This document shows, piece by piece, positions 1 to 9,929 of a stretch of DNA of 64,000 nucleotides. The DNA is from Candidatus Endomicrobiellum roisinitermitis (GTDB taxonomy: Bacteria; Elusimicrobiota; Endomicrobiia; Endomicrobiales; Endomicrobiaceae). The stretch lies in contig JAITSL010000034.1 of the NCBI GenBank assembly GCA_031287855.1, positions 1 through 64,000 of the forward strand, written 5' to 3'. The notes under the pieces are model-generated. The model searched no databases and was not told where the DNA came from. It saw only the letters and a list, made by a program, of their open reading frames with translations. The translations under genes and the position numbers were made by a program. How positions within the stretch are numbered: position 1 is the stretch's first letter; each line of letters begins with the position of its first letter.

Positions 1-139
1 GACAAGGGAAATAGCAATAAGTTTAGCAGTGTTAAATGATTCGATAAACAAGATATCGTTTAATAGGATAATAGAAGATGCAAAACGTAGAACTAAAACT
101 TCTACTAATGCTATTAAAAGTATCCTAGGAGCTGCTTAA
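1..139 (+). CDS. C-terminal end of an unrecognised protein (partial)
   Basis: The window opens inside a coding frame that can be read from base 2 for 45 codons to a TAA at 137-139. The visible tail is rich in Ile, Asn and Lys, includes a basic stretch (AKRRTKTS) and ends in SILGAA. It was too short for the ORF track. A strong intrinsic terminator 25 bases after the stop supports a real gene end. I do not recognise the family, and the 5' part lies outside the window. Confidence 0.55.
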   Translation, partial: TREIAISLAVLNDSINKISFNRIIEDAKRRTKTSTNAIKSILGAA

Positions 140-163
140 TTTTTATAAAAATAATTTATATTT

Positions 164-203
164 ACTTCAAGGTTGGCACGTATTCCAACCTTGAAGTTTT
201 TTT
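164..203 (+). terminator. Rho-independent terminator
   Basis: A perfect 13-bp inverted repeat (ACTTCAAGGTTGG / CCAACCTTGAAGT) with an 8-base loop is followed directly by a run of seven T. It ends the transcript of the truncated gene at the window start and separates it from thrS. Confidence 0.9.
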
Positions 204-260
204 GTGTAAAAGTGCAAAGACATATTGGACTTTTGCAGTTACTTGACACAAGAACAGTTA

Positions 261-464
261 GTTTTGTCTAGTTTAGACCCTTATCTACGTTACTAGAGCA
301 ATCGCAAGTAAACATTTAAACAAATTAGCAAACTAGCAAAATGAAAAGACAAGAAAGACATAAATGAATTTTGCTTCAGACAGAGCTAATTTGAAATATT
401 AAATGTTTATAGCTCATAAGCTGCTCTTTGAGGTAACGGAGATAAGGTTTTAAACTTGATCAAC
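261..464. repeat. Palindromic dispersed repeat, copy 1
   Basis: About 204 bp whose two ends are imperfect inverted repeats of each other: the left end reads TCTAGTTTAGACCCTTATCT, and the reverse complement of the right end reads CAAGTTTAAAACCTTATCTC. The interior arms (AACATTTAAACAAATTAGC and its near complement) also pair, so the whole element could fold as one long hairpin. Closely similar sequence recurs at 11163-11365 and 36037-36238, with a short version at 56000-56087. This copy lies between a terminator and the thrS promoter. It has no ORF; MITE-like element or mobile structured RNA are the main readings. Confidence 0.85.
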
Positions 465-487
465 ATCAGTTATATTGATTTGTTGTG

Positions 488-516
488 TTAAAAAGCAAAG
501 GAAAATATTATATAAT
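488..516 (+). promoter_or_regulatory. Candidate promoter of thrS
   Basis: A perfect -10 (TATAAT, 511-516) has a weak -35 (TTAAAA, 488-493) at 17-bp spacing. Transcription would begin near 523, downstream of the GTG start in the ORF track, which argues for the ATG at 548 as the thrS start. Called by eye. Confidence 0.4.
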
Positions 517-547
517 CAAACGAACTAAAAACACGTGGTATAATGGT

Positions 548-2284
548 ATGGCAAATAACGATCTAGAAATTTTAAGGCATTCTGCTGCGCACATAATGGC
601 TGCGGCTGTAACTGAACTTTTCCCTGAAACTAAGGTGGCTATAGGGCCAGCTATAGAGGACGGTTTTTATTATGATTTTGACAGGCAAGAGCCTTTTACA
701 GTTGCCGATCTTGAAAAAATAGAAGAAAAAATGAAGGAGATAATTGGTAAAAATTATTTGTTTGAACATTACTCTGTGTCTAAGGAACAAGCTGTAAAAG
801 ATTTTAATCAAAAATGTGAAAAATATAAGTCAGAGATTGTTTCACAAATAGAAGGAGACACTGTAACAATGTATAAGTCTGGCGATTTTACAGATTTATG
901 TAAAGGACCTCATATAAAATCTACAGGGGAACTTAAGTATTTTAAGCTGTTGTCTGTTGCGGGTGCTTATTGGAGAGGCGATTCTTCTAAAGAACAACTT
1001 CAGAGGATTTATGGTACAGCTTTTTTGACAAAAGAAGGTTTAGATGAGTACTTAGTCATGCTCCAAGAAGCTCAAAAAAGAGATCATAGAAAGTTAGGTA
1101 AAGATTTAGATTTGTTTAGTGTAAATGAAGCAATTGGTGGAGGTCTTGTCCTTTGGCATCCAAAAGGGGCACTTTTAAGAGATATTATTGAAAGTTATTG
1201 GAAAAAATTCAACATAGAAAATGGATATGATCTTTTGCTTACTCCTCACATTGCAAGCGAAGAACTTTTCAGAATAAGTGGTCATTTACAGGCTTATTCT
1301 GAAAATATGTACGCTTCTATGGAAATAGAAGGCAACCCGTATAGAATAAAACCAATGAACTGTCCAATGCATTTGATGATATATAAAACAAAACTGCACT
1401 CATATAGAGAACTTCCAATAAGATATGCGGAACTTGGTACCGTGTACAGATTTGAGAAGTCAGGTGTTTTGCACGGTCTTTTGAGAGTTAGAGGGTTTAC
1501 TCAAGATGATGGCCATGTTATTGTTTCTCCAGAACAACTAGAAGAAGAAGTGCTCAGAGTTTTTAATATGGCAGTTAGTTGTTTAAAAACTTTTGGGTTT
1601 AACGAGTATAAAATATACCTTGCTACAAGGCCAGAAAAAAAGTATGTGGGGGAAATAGAAGATTGGCAAAAAGCACAACACTCTATTAAAAATGCTTTAA
1701 AGAAAACAGGATATGAATATGAAGTAGACAAAGGTGGTGGTGCTTTTTATGGTCCTAAAATAGATATAAAGATAAAAGATGCTATAGGTAGACTTTGGCA
1801 ATGTTCTACTATACAGTTTGATTTTAATTTGCCGGAACGTTTTGATATTTCGTATGTAGACTCTTCAGGTAAAAAGAAAAGACCTTATATGATACATAGA
1901 GCATTGTTAGGCTCTTTGGAAAGGTTTGTAGGCGTACTTTTAGAGCACTATGCTGGAGCTTTGCCGCTTTGGCTTTCTCCAGTTCAGGTTGCTATAGCAA
2001 ACATAAATGAAGAGCAAGAAGCTTATTGTAAAGAGTTATTACAAAAGTTAAAACAAAATGGCATAAGAACAATTTTAGATAACAGAAATGAAAAAATTGG
2101 TCATAAGATAAGAGAGAATGCTTTACAAAAAGTTCCTTATATAGCAGTTGTTGGTAATAAAGAGAAAGATTTAAATTCAGTTGCTCTAAGGGCACGTGGA
2201 AATAAAGATTTAGGGTTAATGCTAATTGACGCTTTTATCGCACTAGTAAAAGAAAAAAGTATGCCTGGGTTAAATGAACTATAA
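548..2284 (+). CDS. thrS: Threonyl-tRNA synthetase lacking the TGS domain
   Basis: Charges tRNA-Thr with threonine in the cytoplasm. The N-terminal editing domain shows HSAAH (HxxxH) and CKGPH followed by GAYWRGDS. The class II catalytic core follows, with KPMNCPMH (zinc Cys), motif 2 around TVYRFEKSGVLHG, a His in FTQDDGH, and motif 3 around MIHRALLGSLERF; the anticodon-binding domain is at the C-terminus. At 578 aa it is shorter than the roughly 640-aa E. coli enzyme because the N-terminal TGS domain is missing. The track start is a GTG at 485 with no Shine-Dalgarno, adding 21 residues unlike TGS; the ATG at 548 is preferred because the predicted -10 lies at 511-516. hydG follows 22 bases later, probably on the same transcript. 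Confidence 0.95.
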   Translation: MANNDLEILRHSAAHIMAAAVTELFPETKVAIGPAIEDGFYYDFDRQEPFTVADLEKIEEKMKEIIGKNYLFEHYSVSKEQAVKDFNQKCEKYKSEIVSQIEGDTVTMYKSGDFTDLCKGPHIKSTGELKYFKLLSVAGAYWRGDSSKEQLQRIYGTAFLTKEGLDEYLVMLQEAQKRDHRKLGKDLDLFSVNEAIGGGLVLWHPKGALLRDIIESYWKKFNIENGYDLLLTPHIASEELFRISGHLQAYSENMYASMEIEGNPYRIKPMNCPMHLMIYKTKLHSYRELPIRYAELGTVYRFEKSGVLHGLLRVRGFTQDDGHVIVSPEQLEEEVLRVFNMAVSCLKTFGFNEYKIYLATRPEKKYVGEIEDWQKAQHSIKNALKKTGYEYEVDKGGGAFYGPKIDIKIKDAIGRLWQCSTIQFDFNLPERFDISYVDSSGKKKRPYMIHRALLGSLERFVGVLLEHYAGALPLWLSPVQVAIANINEEQEAYCKELLQKLKQNGIRTILDNRNEKIGHKIRENALQKVPYIAVVGNKEKDLNSVALRARGNKDLGLMLIDAFIALVKEKSMPGLNEL

Positions 2285-2306
2285 AGTTTTGATAAAGGTG
2301 GCTTAA

Positions 2307-3692
2307 ATGAAACTTGTAGATGAACATATAATAAATTCGCTACTAGAGGCTAAAGTAACTAATGTGGAACTTAACTGTATTTTGAGTAAAACTAGGGCTC
2401 TTCAAAGATTGTCTATCGAAGAAACTGCCAAACTTTTATCAGTTAAAGATTTTGAGAGTTTGCAAAAAGTTTATGCTGCTGCCTCTTATGTTAAAGAAAT
2501 AATATACGGGAAGCGTATTGTAATATTTGTTCCTTTATATATAAGCAACCATTGTTCAAATAGTTGTTTATATTGTGGTTTTGCTGCAAATAATAAACTT
2601 ACTATAAGAAAAAAACTTACTTTTGAAGAAATAAAAAACCAAACGGAAATACTTCTTAAAAAAGGCCATAAACGTATTTTAATGGTTGCAGGCGAAATGG
2701 AGTCTTCAAAAGAAAACTTAGATTATTATGTGGGTGGAGTTAATGCTATATATACTGCAAGTTATAATGACAATAAAATAAAAAGAGTTAACATTAATGT
2801 TGCGCCTATGGATATTGAGAGTTTTAAAGTACTAAAAACGTCTGGTATAGGAACATACCAAATATTTCAAGAAACTTACCATGAGGAAACTTATAGAAAA
2901 CTTCATGTTAAGGGTGCAAAGTCTGACCCAAACAATCGTTTAGATGCGATTGACAATGCTTTTAAAGCTGGCATTGACGATGTTGGTATAGGCCCGTTAT
3001 TAGGGCTTTACAATCCATATTTTGAAGTGCTTGCTATGATGATGCATATAGAGTATTTAGAAAGAACTTATGGTGTTGGCCCTCACACAATTTCAGTGCC
3101 ACGTATTGAACCTGCTCCTGGTTCAGTATATGCTTCTAATCCAGAATATAAAATTAATGATGAAGAATTTAAAAAGATAGTTGCAGTCTTAAGACTTTCT
3201 GTTCCATATACTGGCATTATAATGTCTACAAGAGAAACTGCACAGTTAAGAGACGAGCTTGTGAATTTAGGTGTTTCTCAAATAAGTGCAGAGTCTAAAG
3301 TTACTCCTGGCGGTTATGATGGGAATTTTTCACACAATGATAACTTCCAAAGACAGTTTAGTCTTAATGATCAAAGAACTCTAGATGAGATAATAAAATC
3401 TTTGTTATCTCAAGGTTATGTGCCGAGTTTTTGTGCTGCTTGCTATCGCAAGAATAGGACAGGCGAAAATTTTATGAACTTGGCAAAACCTGGACACATA
3501 AAAAATATGTGCGATATCAACGCTTTAGTTACTTTAAAGGAATACCTTGAAGATTTTGCAAGTCCAGAAGTTAAAGAAATGGGGTATAGTTTAATTAAAA
3601 AAAGTAAAGCTAGGCTTGATAATGCAAGTTTAAAAGTACTGGACAACTTTTTTAAAGATATAGACAATGGAATAAGAGATAAATATATTTAA
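2307..3692 (+). CDS. hydG: [FeFe]-hydrogenase H-cluster maturase HydG (radical SAM)
   Basis: Cleaves tyrosine with a SAM radical to make the CO and CN- ligands of the hydrogenase H-cluster. The radical SAM motif CSNSCLYC (CX3CX2C) is near residue 83. The C-terminal second-cluster motif CAACYRKNRTGENF with a later Cys (KNMCDIN) is the HydG hallmark and separates it from ThiH and HydE. Length (461 aa) is normal for the family. It sits just behind thrS, about 12 kb from the hydrogenase structural operon at 15.6-20.0 kb, its likely client. HydE and HydF are not in the window. A start ATG after AAAGGTGG is well supported. Confidence 0.93.
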   Translation: MKLVDEHIINSLLEAKVTNVELNCILSKTRALQRLSIEETAKLLSVKDFESLQKVYAAASYVKEIIYGKRIVIFVPLYISNHCSNSCLYCGFAANNKLTIRKKLTFEEIKNQTEILLKKGHKRILMVAGEMESSKENLDYYVGGVNAIYTASYNDNKIKRVNINVAPMDIESFKVLKTSGIGTYQIFQETYHEETYRKLHVKGAKSDPNNRLDAIDNAFKAGIDDVGIGPLLGLYNPYFEVLAMMMHIEYLERTYGVGPHTISVPRIEPAPGSVYASNPEYKINDEEFKKIVAVLRLSVPYTGIIMSTRETAQLRDELVNLGVSQISAESKVTPGGYDGNFSHNDNFQRQFSLNDQRTLDEIIKSLLSQGYVPSFCAACYRKNRTGENFMNLAKPGHIKNMCDINALVTLKEYLEDFASPEVKEMGYSLIKKSKARLDNASLKVLDNFFKDIDNGIRDKYI

Positions 3693-3723
3693 GTTATTTA
3701 ACAAGAATAATTATAAAATAATA

Positions 3724-3752
3724 TTGACAAAAAAAATTTTTTGTCATATAAT
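3724..3752 (+). promoter_or_regulatory. Sigma70-type promoter of groESL
   Basis: A perfect -35 (TTGACA, 3724-3729) and perfect -10 (TATAAT, 3747-3752) stand at the ideal 17-bp spacing. The start point (about 3759) falls inside the CIRCE-like operator that follows, the expected geometry for HrcA repression. Confidence 0.85.
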
Positions 3753-3777
3753 AGCAGTCACACATATATAGTGCTAA
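3751..3777 (+). promoter_or_regulatory. CIRCE-like operator (degenerate), HrcA site
   Basis: ATAGCAGTC-N9-TAGTGCTAA matches the CIRCE consensus TTAGCACTC-N9-GAGTGCTAA in spacing and at 15 of 18 arm positions (left arm 7/9, right arm 8/9). It overlaps the groES transcription start, as is usual for HrcA-controlled groESL operons. The loss of arm symmetry (AGTC against TAGT) suggests weakened repression; hrcA is not in the window. Confidence 0.75.
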
Positions 3778-3815
3778 AAAAGCACAAACTAAACTAACAC
3801 AAGGAGGGAGGTAAG

Positions 3816-4100
3816 ATGTTTAAGCCATTAGGTGACAAAATTTTGGTTAAACCTACAGAAACCAAAGAAGTGAAAAAGGGTGGTATTATTATTCCTGATA
3901 CTGCAAAAGAAAAACCTCAAGAAGGTGAAGTTATAGCTGTAGGTACAGGGAGAAAGACTGATGATGGAAAAATAATTGCTTTAGATGTAAAAGTTGGTGA
4001 CAAAGTTCTTTTTGGTAAATACTCTGGAACTGAAGTAAAGCTTAACAATGAAGTACATCTTATAATGCCCCAAGATGATATTTTGGGGATACTTGGTTAA
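3816..4100 (+). CDS. groS: Co-chaperonin GroES
   Basis: Ten-kDa lid of the GroEL chaperonin. At 94 aa it has the family's usual length, with the N-terminal [10 protein letters not shown] strand, the mobile-loop [20 protein letters not shown] and the C-terminal [10 protein letters not shown]. The start is fixed by a strong Shine-Dalgarno (AAGGAGGGAGG). It heads a two-gene operon with groEL under a CIRCE-like operator. Confidence 0.97.
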   Translation: MFKPLGDKILVKPTETKEVKKGGIIIPDTAKEKPQEGEVIAVGTGRKTDDGKIIALDVKVGDKVLFGKYSGTEVKLNNEVHLIMPQDDILGILG

Positions 4101-4111
4101 TAAAAAAATAA

Positions 4112-5764
<1,653 letters not shown>

Positions 5765-5794
5765 TAGTTTAGCAGATAACTCTTGCTTGTTTAG

Positions 5795-5840
5795 TTTAAA
5801 GGCCTTCCAAATTATTTAAGGAAGGCCTTTAAATATTTTT
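5795..5840 (+). terminator. Intrinsic terminator after groEL
   Basis: A perfect 14-bp inverted repeat (TTTAAAGGCCTTCC / GGAAGGCCTTTAAA) with an 11-base loop, then TATTTTT. It stands between convergent groEL and the minus-strand gene ending at 5908 and may serve both strands. Confidence 0.85.
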
Positions 5841-5907
5841 AACCTTTTTAAACATAAAAATATAAGGTTGGGGAAACCCAAATGGTCAAGTCAGGTTGCT
5901 AAAGCTT

Positions 5908-6807
5908 TTACCAAGGCAAGATTTTTCCCCACCAAAGTTGTTTTTCTCCTAAGGTTTTTAATTTAGAATTTTTTTGGACTATTGCAAGGCCAGTTATGGA
6001 AGAGGCATAATATAAGTGTACTTCAAAACTTTCATTTTTATAATAAACCTTTTGCACACTTGCAGGTATTGGTGATATAATGCCGTTTTCCTTACCGCCA
6101 ATTAAATGTACAAGATAATGTGCTATATCTCTTTGATCTGTTATTACTGAAAGTACTGTTTCTCCTTCTTGAACTTTTTTTATAGGTTTCCCATCCTTAT
6201 CTTCTAGTATTTTAGCATCAAGTTTTACAAAACCGATATCGTATCCTTTAGAGGATATCATATCGTTTCTTAAATTTTGGTCTGGAAATTTTTTAAATTG
6301 TGTAAGATTTAATTCTTCTTCTAGGACTTTAATGGCTATATTAATTGGACTAAAAAATGCTTTTATAATGTCTGAAATTTCATCAGCTGAAATAGAGATA
6401 ATTTCTTTTATTGCTTGTTGAGCATATAGCCTAAAGTTTTCTTCAATATTTTGAGTATATTTTTCTAAAGAGCCAGCTTCAAGCCTAGCTGAAAAAATTG
6501 CTTTTTCAAAAGAAAACCAATCTATATTTTCAGATATTTCGTAAATTGCTGGATTTTGCGAAAATGCTGTACTGAAGCGTAAAATTTCCGATGTTTTCAT
6601 ATTGATTGCTAGCTGCGCTAGTCCATATATGTTTTCTTTTTGAAATATTAATTTGATTTTAAATATTTTTATAAATTTTAATAAGAAACCTATTGTAGAT
6701 ATGGCTTTTTCAAGATTGTTATCAGAAAGGTTTAACGCAAGCTCTGCTTGCGATTGTTCACAGCCAGTTTCTTCCATTAAAAGTTTTAAGTGGTCACTTT
6801 GTTTCAT
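5908..6807 (-). CDS. Hypothetical protein with a UBA-like N-terminus
   Basis: About 299 aa, not recognised as a whole. The first 40 residues (HLKLLMEETGCEQSQAELAL... followed by DNNLEKAI) follow the helix-loop pattern of UBA/EF-Ts-N-like domains. The middle is mostly helical; the C-terminal third looks beta-rich and ends LWWGKILPW. No signal peptide or membrane segment is visible. The track starts at a TTG (6825), but an ATG six codons later (6807) has a proper Shine-Dalgarno (AAGGAT, 9 bases upstream) and is preferred. It is the last gene of the dprA-topA-xerC run, so it is probably co-transcribed with DNA-maintenance genes, though its role is unknown. Confidence 0.7.
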   Translation of the reverse strand: MKQSDHLKLLMEETGCEQSQAELALNLSDNNLEKAISTIGFLLKFIKIFKIKLIFQKENIYGLAQLAINMKTSEILRFSTAFSQNPAIYEISENIDWFSFEKAIFSARLEAGSLEKYTQNIEENFRLYAQQAIKEIISISADEISDIIKAFFSPINIAIKVLEEELNLTQFKKFPDQNLRNDMISSKGYDIGFVKLDAKILEDKDGKPIKKVQEGETVLSVITDQRDIAHYLVHLIGGKENGIISPIPASVQKVYYKNESFEVHLYYASSITGLAIVQKNSKLKTLGEKQLWWGKILPW

Positions 6808-6838
6808 AAACTTAATATCCTTCAAAAGGTATATTTTG

Positions 6839-7699
6839 TTATTTTGCTCTCGGATGTGTTTTTTGATATATTTTTTTTAAACTTTCTATTGTAACGTGTG
6901 TGTAAATTTGTGTAGTAGAAAGATTTTTATGCCCAAGCATTTCCTGTACACTTCTTAAGTCACAACCTCTATCTAAAATGTGTGTTGCAAAAGTATGTCG
7001 TAAAGTGTGAGGACTTACTTTTTTTGTAAGCCCTGCTTTAATAAAATGTTTGTGTAAAATTCTTCTTGCTGCTCTTTGGTCAAGTCTGTTTAAGTGTTTG
7101 TTTAAAAATAATGGGGATTGCATATCGTAAGGCAATCTGCTAGCACGTCGTTGGTTTAGGTATTCCATTACAGCGTTTAAACATTTGTTGCCTACAGGCA
7201 CTATTCTCTCTTTGTTACCTTTTCCTTTGACCATAATAGTATTAGATATAAAATCTATGTTATTAATATTTAAGTTCATAAGTTCTTCTATTCTAAGACC
7301 ACAAGAATACAAAAGTTCAATCATTGCTTTATCTTGAAGTTTTATATTTTTAAGGTTAAGTAAAGACTGCATTTCATTTTCTGTTAAGAATAAAGGGACT
7401 TTCTTATCTTTTTTAGGAGCGCTCATTGCTTCTAGAGGATTTTTTGCTACTATGTCATTAATTATTAAAAATTTATAAAAAGTGCGCAATGTGGAAAATT
7501 TTCTTGCAATAGCTGTTTTGCTTATACTTTTTGTGTTTAAAATTTCTAAAAATTCTCTAATGTCATACTTGTTTGCGTCTATAAAATTTTTTTGTTTATT
7601 TTTTAAAAATATAGTAAAGTCCAATATATCTTTTAAATAAGCTCTTAAAGTATGACTAGAAAAATTTTTTTCCGCTTTAAGATATTTTTCAAAAGACAT
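6839..7699 (-). CDS. xerC: Tyrosine recombinase XerC/XerD
   Basis: Site-specific recombinase that would resolve chromosome dimers at dif during division. The N-terminal SAM-like DNA-binding domain starts at MSFEKYLKAEKNFS. The catalytic residues are visible as GLRIEEL (Arg I), HTLRHTFATH (His-x-x-Arg), LGHKNLSTTQIYTH (His and the nucleophilic Tyr). The track extends 25 codons further upstream into the end of topA; MSFEKY at 7699 is the natural start and gives a 286-aa protein of family length, leaving 8 bases between topA and xerC. XerC and XerD cannot be told apart by eye. Confidence 0.88.
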   Translation of the reverse strand: MSFEKYLKAEKNFSSHTLRAYLKDILDFTIFLKNKQKNFIDANKYDIREFLEILNTKSISKTAIARKFSTLRTFYKFLIINDIVAKNPLEAMSAPKKDKKVPLFLTENEMQSLLNLKNIKLQDKAMIELLYSCGLRIEELMNLNINNIDFISNTIMVKGKGNKERIVPVGNKCLNAVMEYLNQRRASRLPYDMQSPLFLNKHLNRLDQRAARRILHKHFIKAGLTKKVSPHTLRHTFATHILDRGCDLRSVQEMLGHKNLSTTQIYTHVTIESLKKIYQKTHPRAK

Positions 7700-7707
7700 T
7701 ATTATTT

Positions 7708-9894
7708 TTAAGATTTCTTTTCGGATACTTTCTTTTGTGTTTTGGAGTTCTGGTCTTTGACTCTTTTTATCCATTGTAAGTTCCTACATTTAGGAAATGC
7801 TGAACAGGTAAGAAACGGACTCCTTTTACCTATCCTTTTTAGCATTTCTGAACCACATTTTTCACACTTAATGCCAGTATGTTCTGGTTCTGGCTTTATA
7901 ACTTTTTGACCATTTCTATCTATATTATAAGTTGTTTTACATTCAGGATACTTTTTGCAAGCCAAGTATTCTTTACCTTTAAAACCTAATTTTTTAATTA
8001 AATGACTTCCGCATTTGTCGCATGTCATATCTGTTTCTTGCTCTTGCAGAGGACTTCCTTCTTTATTTAACGGCAATGTAGTTTTACATTCTGGATATCC
8101 AGAACAAGCTAAAAATTGTCCTGTTCTGGAGTCTCTAATTACCATGGTTTTACTGCAGTTAGGACATTTGAATTCAGTTTCTTGAGGTTTAATTCTTTGC
8201 CTTTCTAAATTTTTTTCCGCTTTTTTTAAATCTTTTTCTAAAGGTTTGTAAAAATTTTGTAACACGTCTTGCCAGATAGCTTTATCTTCGGCAATTTTGT
8301 CTAATTTTTCTTCAACGTGTGCAGTATACTCTATATTAATAATGTTTCCAAAATGATTTTTTAAAACATCGTTTACAATAATGCCAAGGTTTGTAGGTAT
8401 AAATTTTTTTTTGTCAAGGCGAACATAAAGCCTGTCCAAAATTGTTTTGATTGTAGGGGCATATGTTGATGGTCTTCCTATACCGTGCTCTTCTAAAGCT
8501 TTGATCAAGCTTGCTTCATTGTAACGGGCAGGAGGTTCTGTAAAATGTTGAGTAGGTATAATTTTTAAAAGAGTTAATATTTCTTTTTCTTTTAAAGGTG
8601 GTAATTTTATTTCTTTTTCTTCTTCATCAATATTGTAAACTTTTAAAAAACCTTCAAAAATTAGTGTGCTACCAGACACTCTAAAAGAATATTTGTTTGC
8701 AGATATGGTAACTGTTACTACATTATAAATAGCTTCTGCCATTTGGCTTGCCAAGAATCTTTTCCATATTAAATCATAGAGTTTAAATTCGTCATTAGAT
8801 AAATATTGTTTTATGTTACTTGGTTTTCTTTTTGCAGATGTTGGCCTTATAGCTTCGTGTGCTTCTTGTGCCCCTTTTGATTTTGTTTTATAAATTCTAG
8901 GAGATTTTGGTAGAAATTTGTCTCCATACTCAGATTCTATAAATTTTAAAGTTTCTCCTTGAGCTCCTTTTGCAATGTTTAAAGAGTCAGTTCTCATATA
9001 TGTTATAAGGCCTACTTGACTGTTTCCAATATTAATACCTTCATATAATTTTTGAGCTATCATCATTGTTTTTGATGCAGAGAACCCAAGCCTTCTTGAT
9101 GCGTCTTGTTGCACTGTAGATGTTGTATAAGGCGCGTAAGGTAAACGTTTGCGTTGTTTTGTTTCTATAGATTGTACTTCGTACTTTGCACCTCCTAGCT
9201 CTTTAATTATTTGGTTTGCTAGTTCTTTGTTTTTTATAGAAAGTTTTTCAAATTTAACATCATTTTTTGCAAAGAGTTGTGCTTTAAAAGAAAAGTTTTT
9301 TAATAGTTCTGCTTCTATACTCCAATATTCTTGAGGAATAAACTTTTTTATTTCTTCTTCTCTGTCACATATAATCATTACAGCTACAGATTGTACTCTT
9401 CCAGCAGAAAGGCCTATTTTTACTTTTTTCCACAATAATGGAGAAAGCTTATATCCTACAAGTCTGTCTAAAAGTCTGCGAGTTTGTTGGCTGTTTACAA
9501 GCCACATGTCTAAATTTCGTGGATGTTTTACAGAATCAAGAATTGCTTCTGGAGTAATTTCATGAAATGTTATTCTAGAAATTTTTGAATTTGAAAGCTT
9601 GAGAGATTCTTTTAAATGCCAAGCTATAGCTTCTCCTTCTCGGTCAAAGTCTGTGGCTAAATAAACTTTATTTACTTTGTTAGATATTTCTTTTAAATTA
9701 GATATAATTTTTTTTGATTTAGGCAGATCTATATATATCGGCTTGAAGTTGTTTTCTATGTCGATACCAAGTTTACTTTTAGGTAAATCTCTTATATGCC
9801 CAAAAGAACTTTTTATAATAAAATCTTTACCTAAAATTTTTGATATGGTTTTTTCTTTTGCCGGAGACTCTACTATAACAAGATATTTTGCCAT
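7708..9894 (-). CDS. topA: DNA topoisomerase I (type IA)
   Basis: Relaxes negatively supercoiled DNA through a transient 5'-phosphotyrosine link. The Toprim domain opens at YLVIVESPAKEKTI and continues with DFDREGEAIAWHL; the active-site tyrosine lies in GLITYMRTDSL. Three C-terminal four-cysteine zinc fingers are visible (CPNC...CSGYPEC, CDKC...CKKYPEC, CEKC...CSAFPKC). The start is MAKYLVIVE at 9894, supported by GAGAGGG upstream; the track's 37 extra residues run back into the spacer behind dprA. Length 728 aa is normal. Coupling with dprA in this order is common in bacteria. Confidence 0.95.
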   Translation of the reverse strand: MAKYLVIVESPAKEKTISKILGKDFIIKSSFGHIRDLPKSKLGIDIENNFKPIYIDLPKSKKIISNLKEISNKVNKVYLATDFDREGEAIAWHLKESLKLSNSKISRITFHEITPEAILDSVKHPRNLDMWLVNSQQTRRLLDRLVGYKLSPLLWKKVKIGLSAGRVQSVAVMIICDREEEIKKFIPQEYWSIEAELLKNFSFKAQLFAKNDVKFEKLSIKNKELANQIIKELGGAKYEVQSIETKQRKRLPYAPYTTSTVQQDASRRLGFSASKTMMIAQKLYEGINIGNSQVGLITYMRTDSLNIAKGAQGETLKFIESEYGDKFLPKSPRIYKTKSKGAQEAHEAIRPTSAKRKPSNIKQYLSNDEFKLYDLIWKRFLASQMAEAIYNVVTVTISANKYSFRVSGSTLIFEGFLKVYNIDEEEKEIKLPPLKEKEILTLLKIIPTQHFTEPPARYNEASLIKALEEHGIGRPSTYAPTIKTILDRLYVRLDKKKFIPTNLGIIVNDVLKNHFGNIINIEYTAHVEEKLDKIAEDKAIWQDVLQNFYKPLEKDLKKAEKNLERQRIKPQETEFKCPNCSKTMVIRDSRTGQFLACSGYPECKTTLPLNKEGSPLQEQETDMTCDKCGSHLIKKLGFKGKEYLACKKYPECKTTYNIDRNGQKVIKPEPEHTGIKCEKCGSEMLKRIGKRSPFLTCSAFPKCRNLQWIKRVKDQNSKTQKKVSEKKS

Positions 9895-9929
9895 TGTTTT
9901 ACCCTCTCTGGAAAATACGGTCAAATGTA

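Noticed and set aside
1-139. Ribosomal protein L20 or S20 end, given the position before thrS
   Set aside because: The visible C-terminus does not match the conserved ends of these proteins.
261-464. CRISPR array
   Set aside because: The repeats are 200-bp palindromes spread over 56 kb, not short direct repeats with regular spacers.
485-547. GTG-initiated 21-residue extension of ThrRS
   Set aside because: No Shine-Dalgarno, no similarity to TGS, and a perfect -10 hexamer lies inside it.
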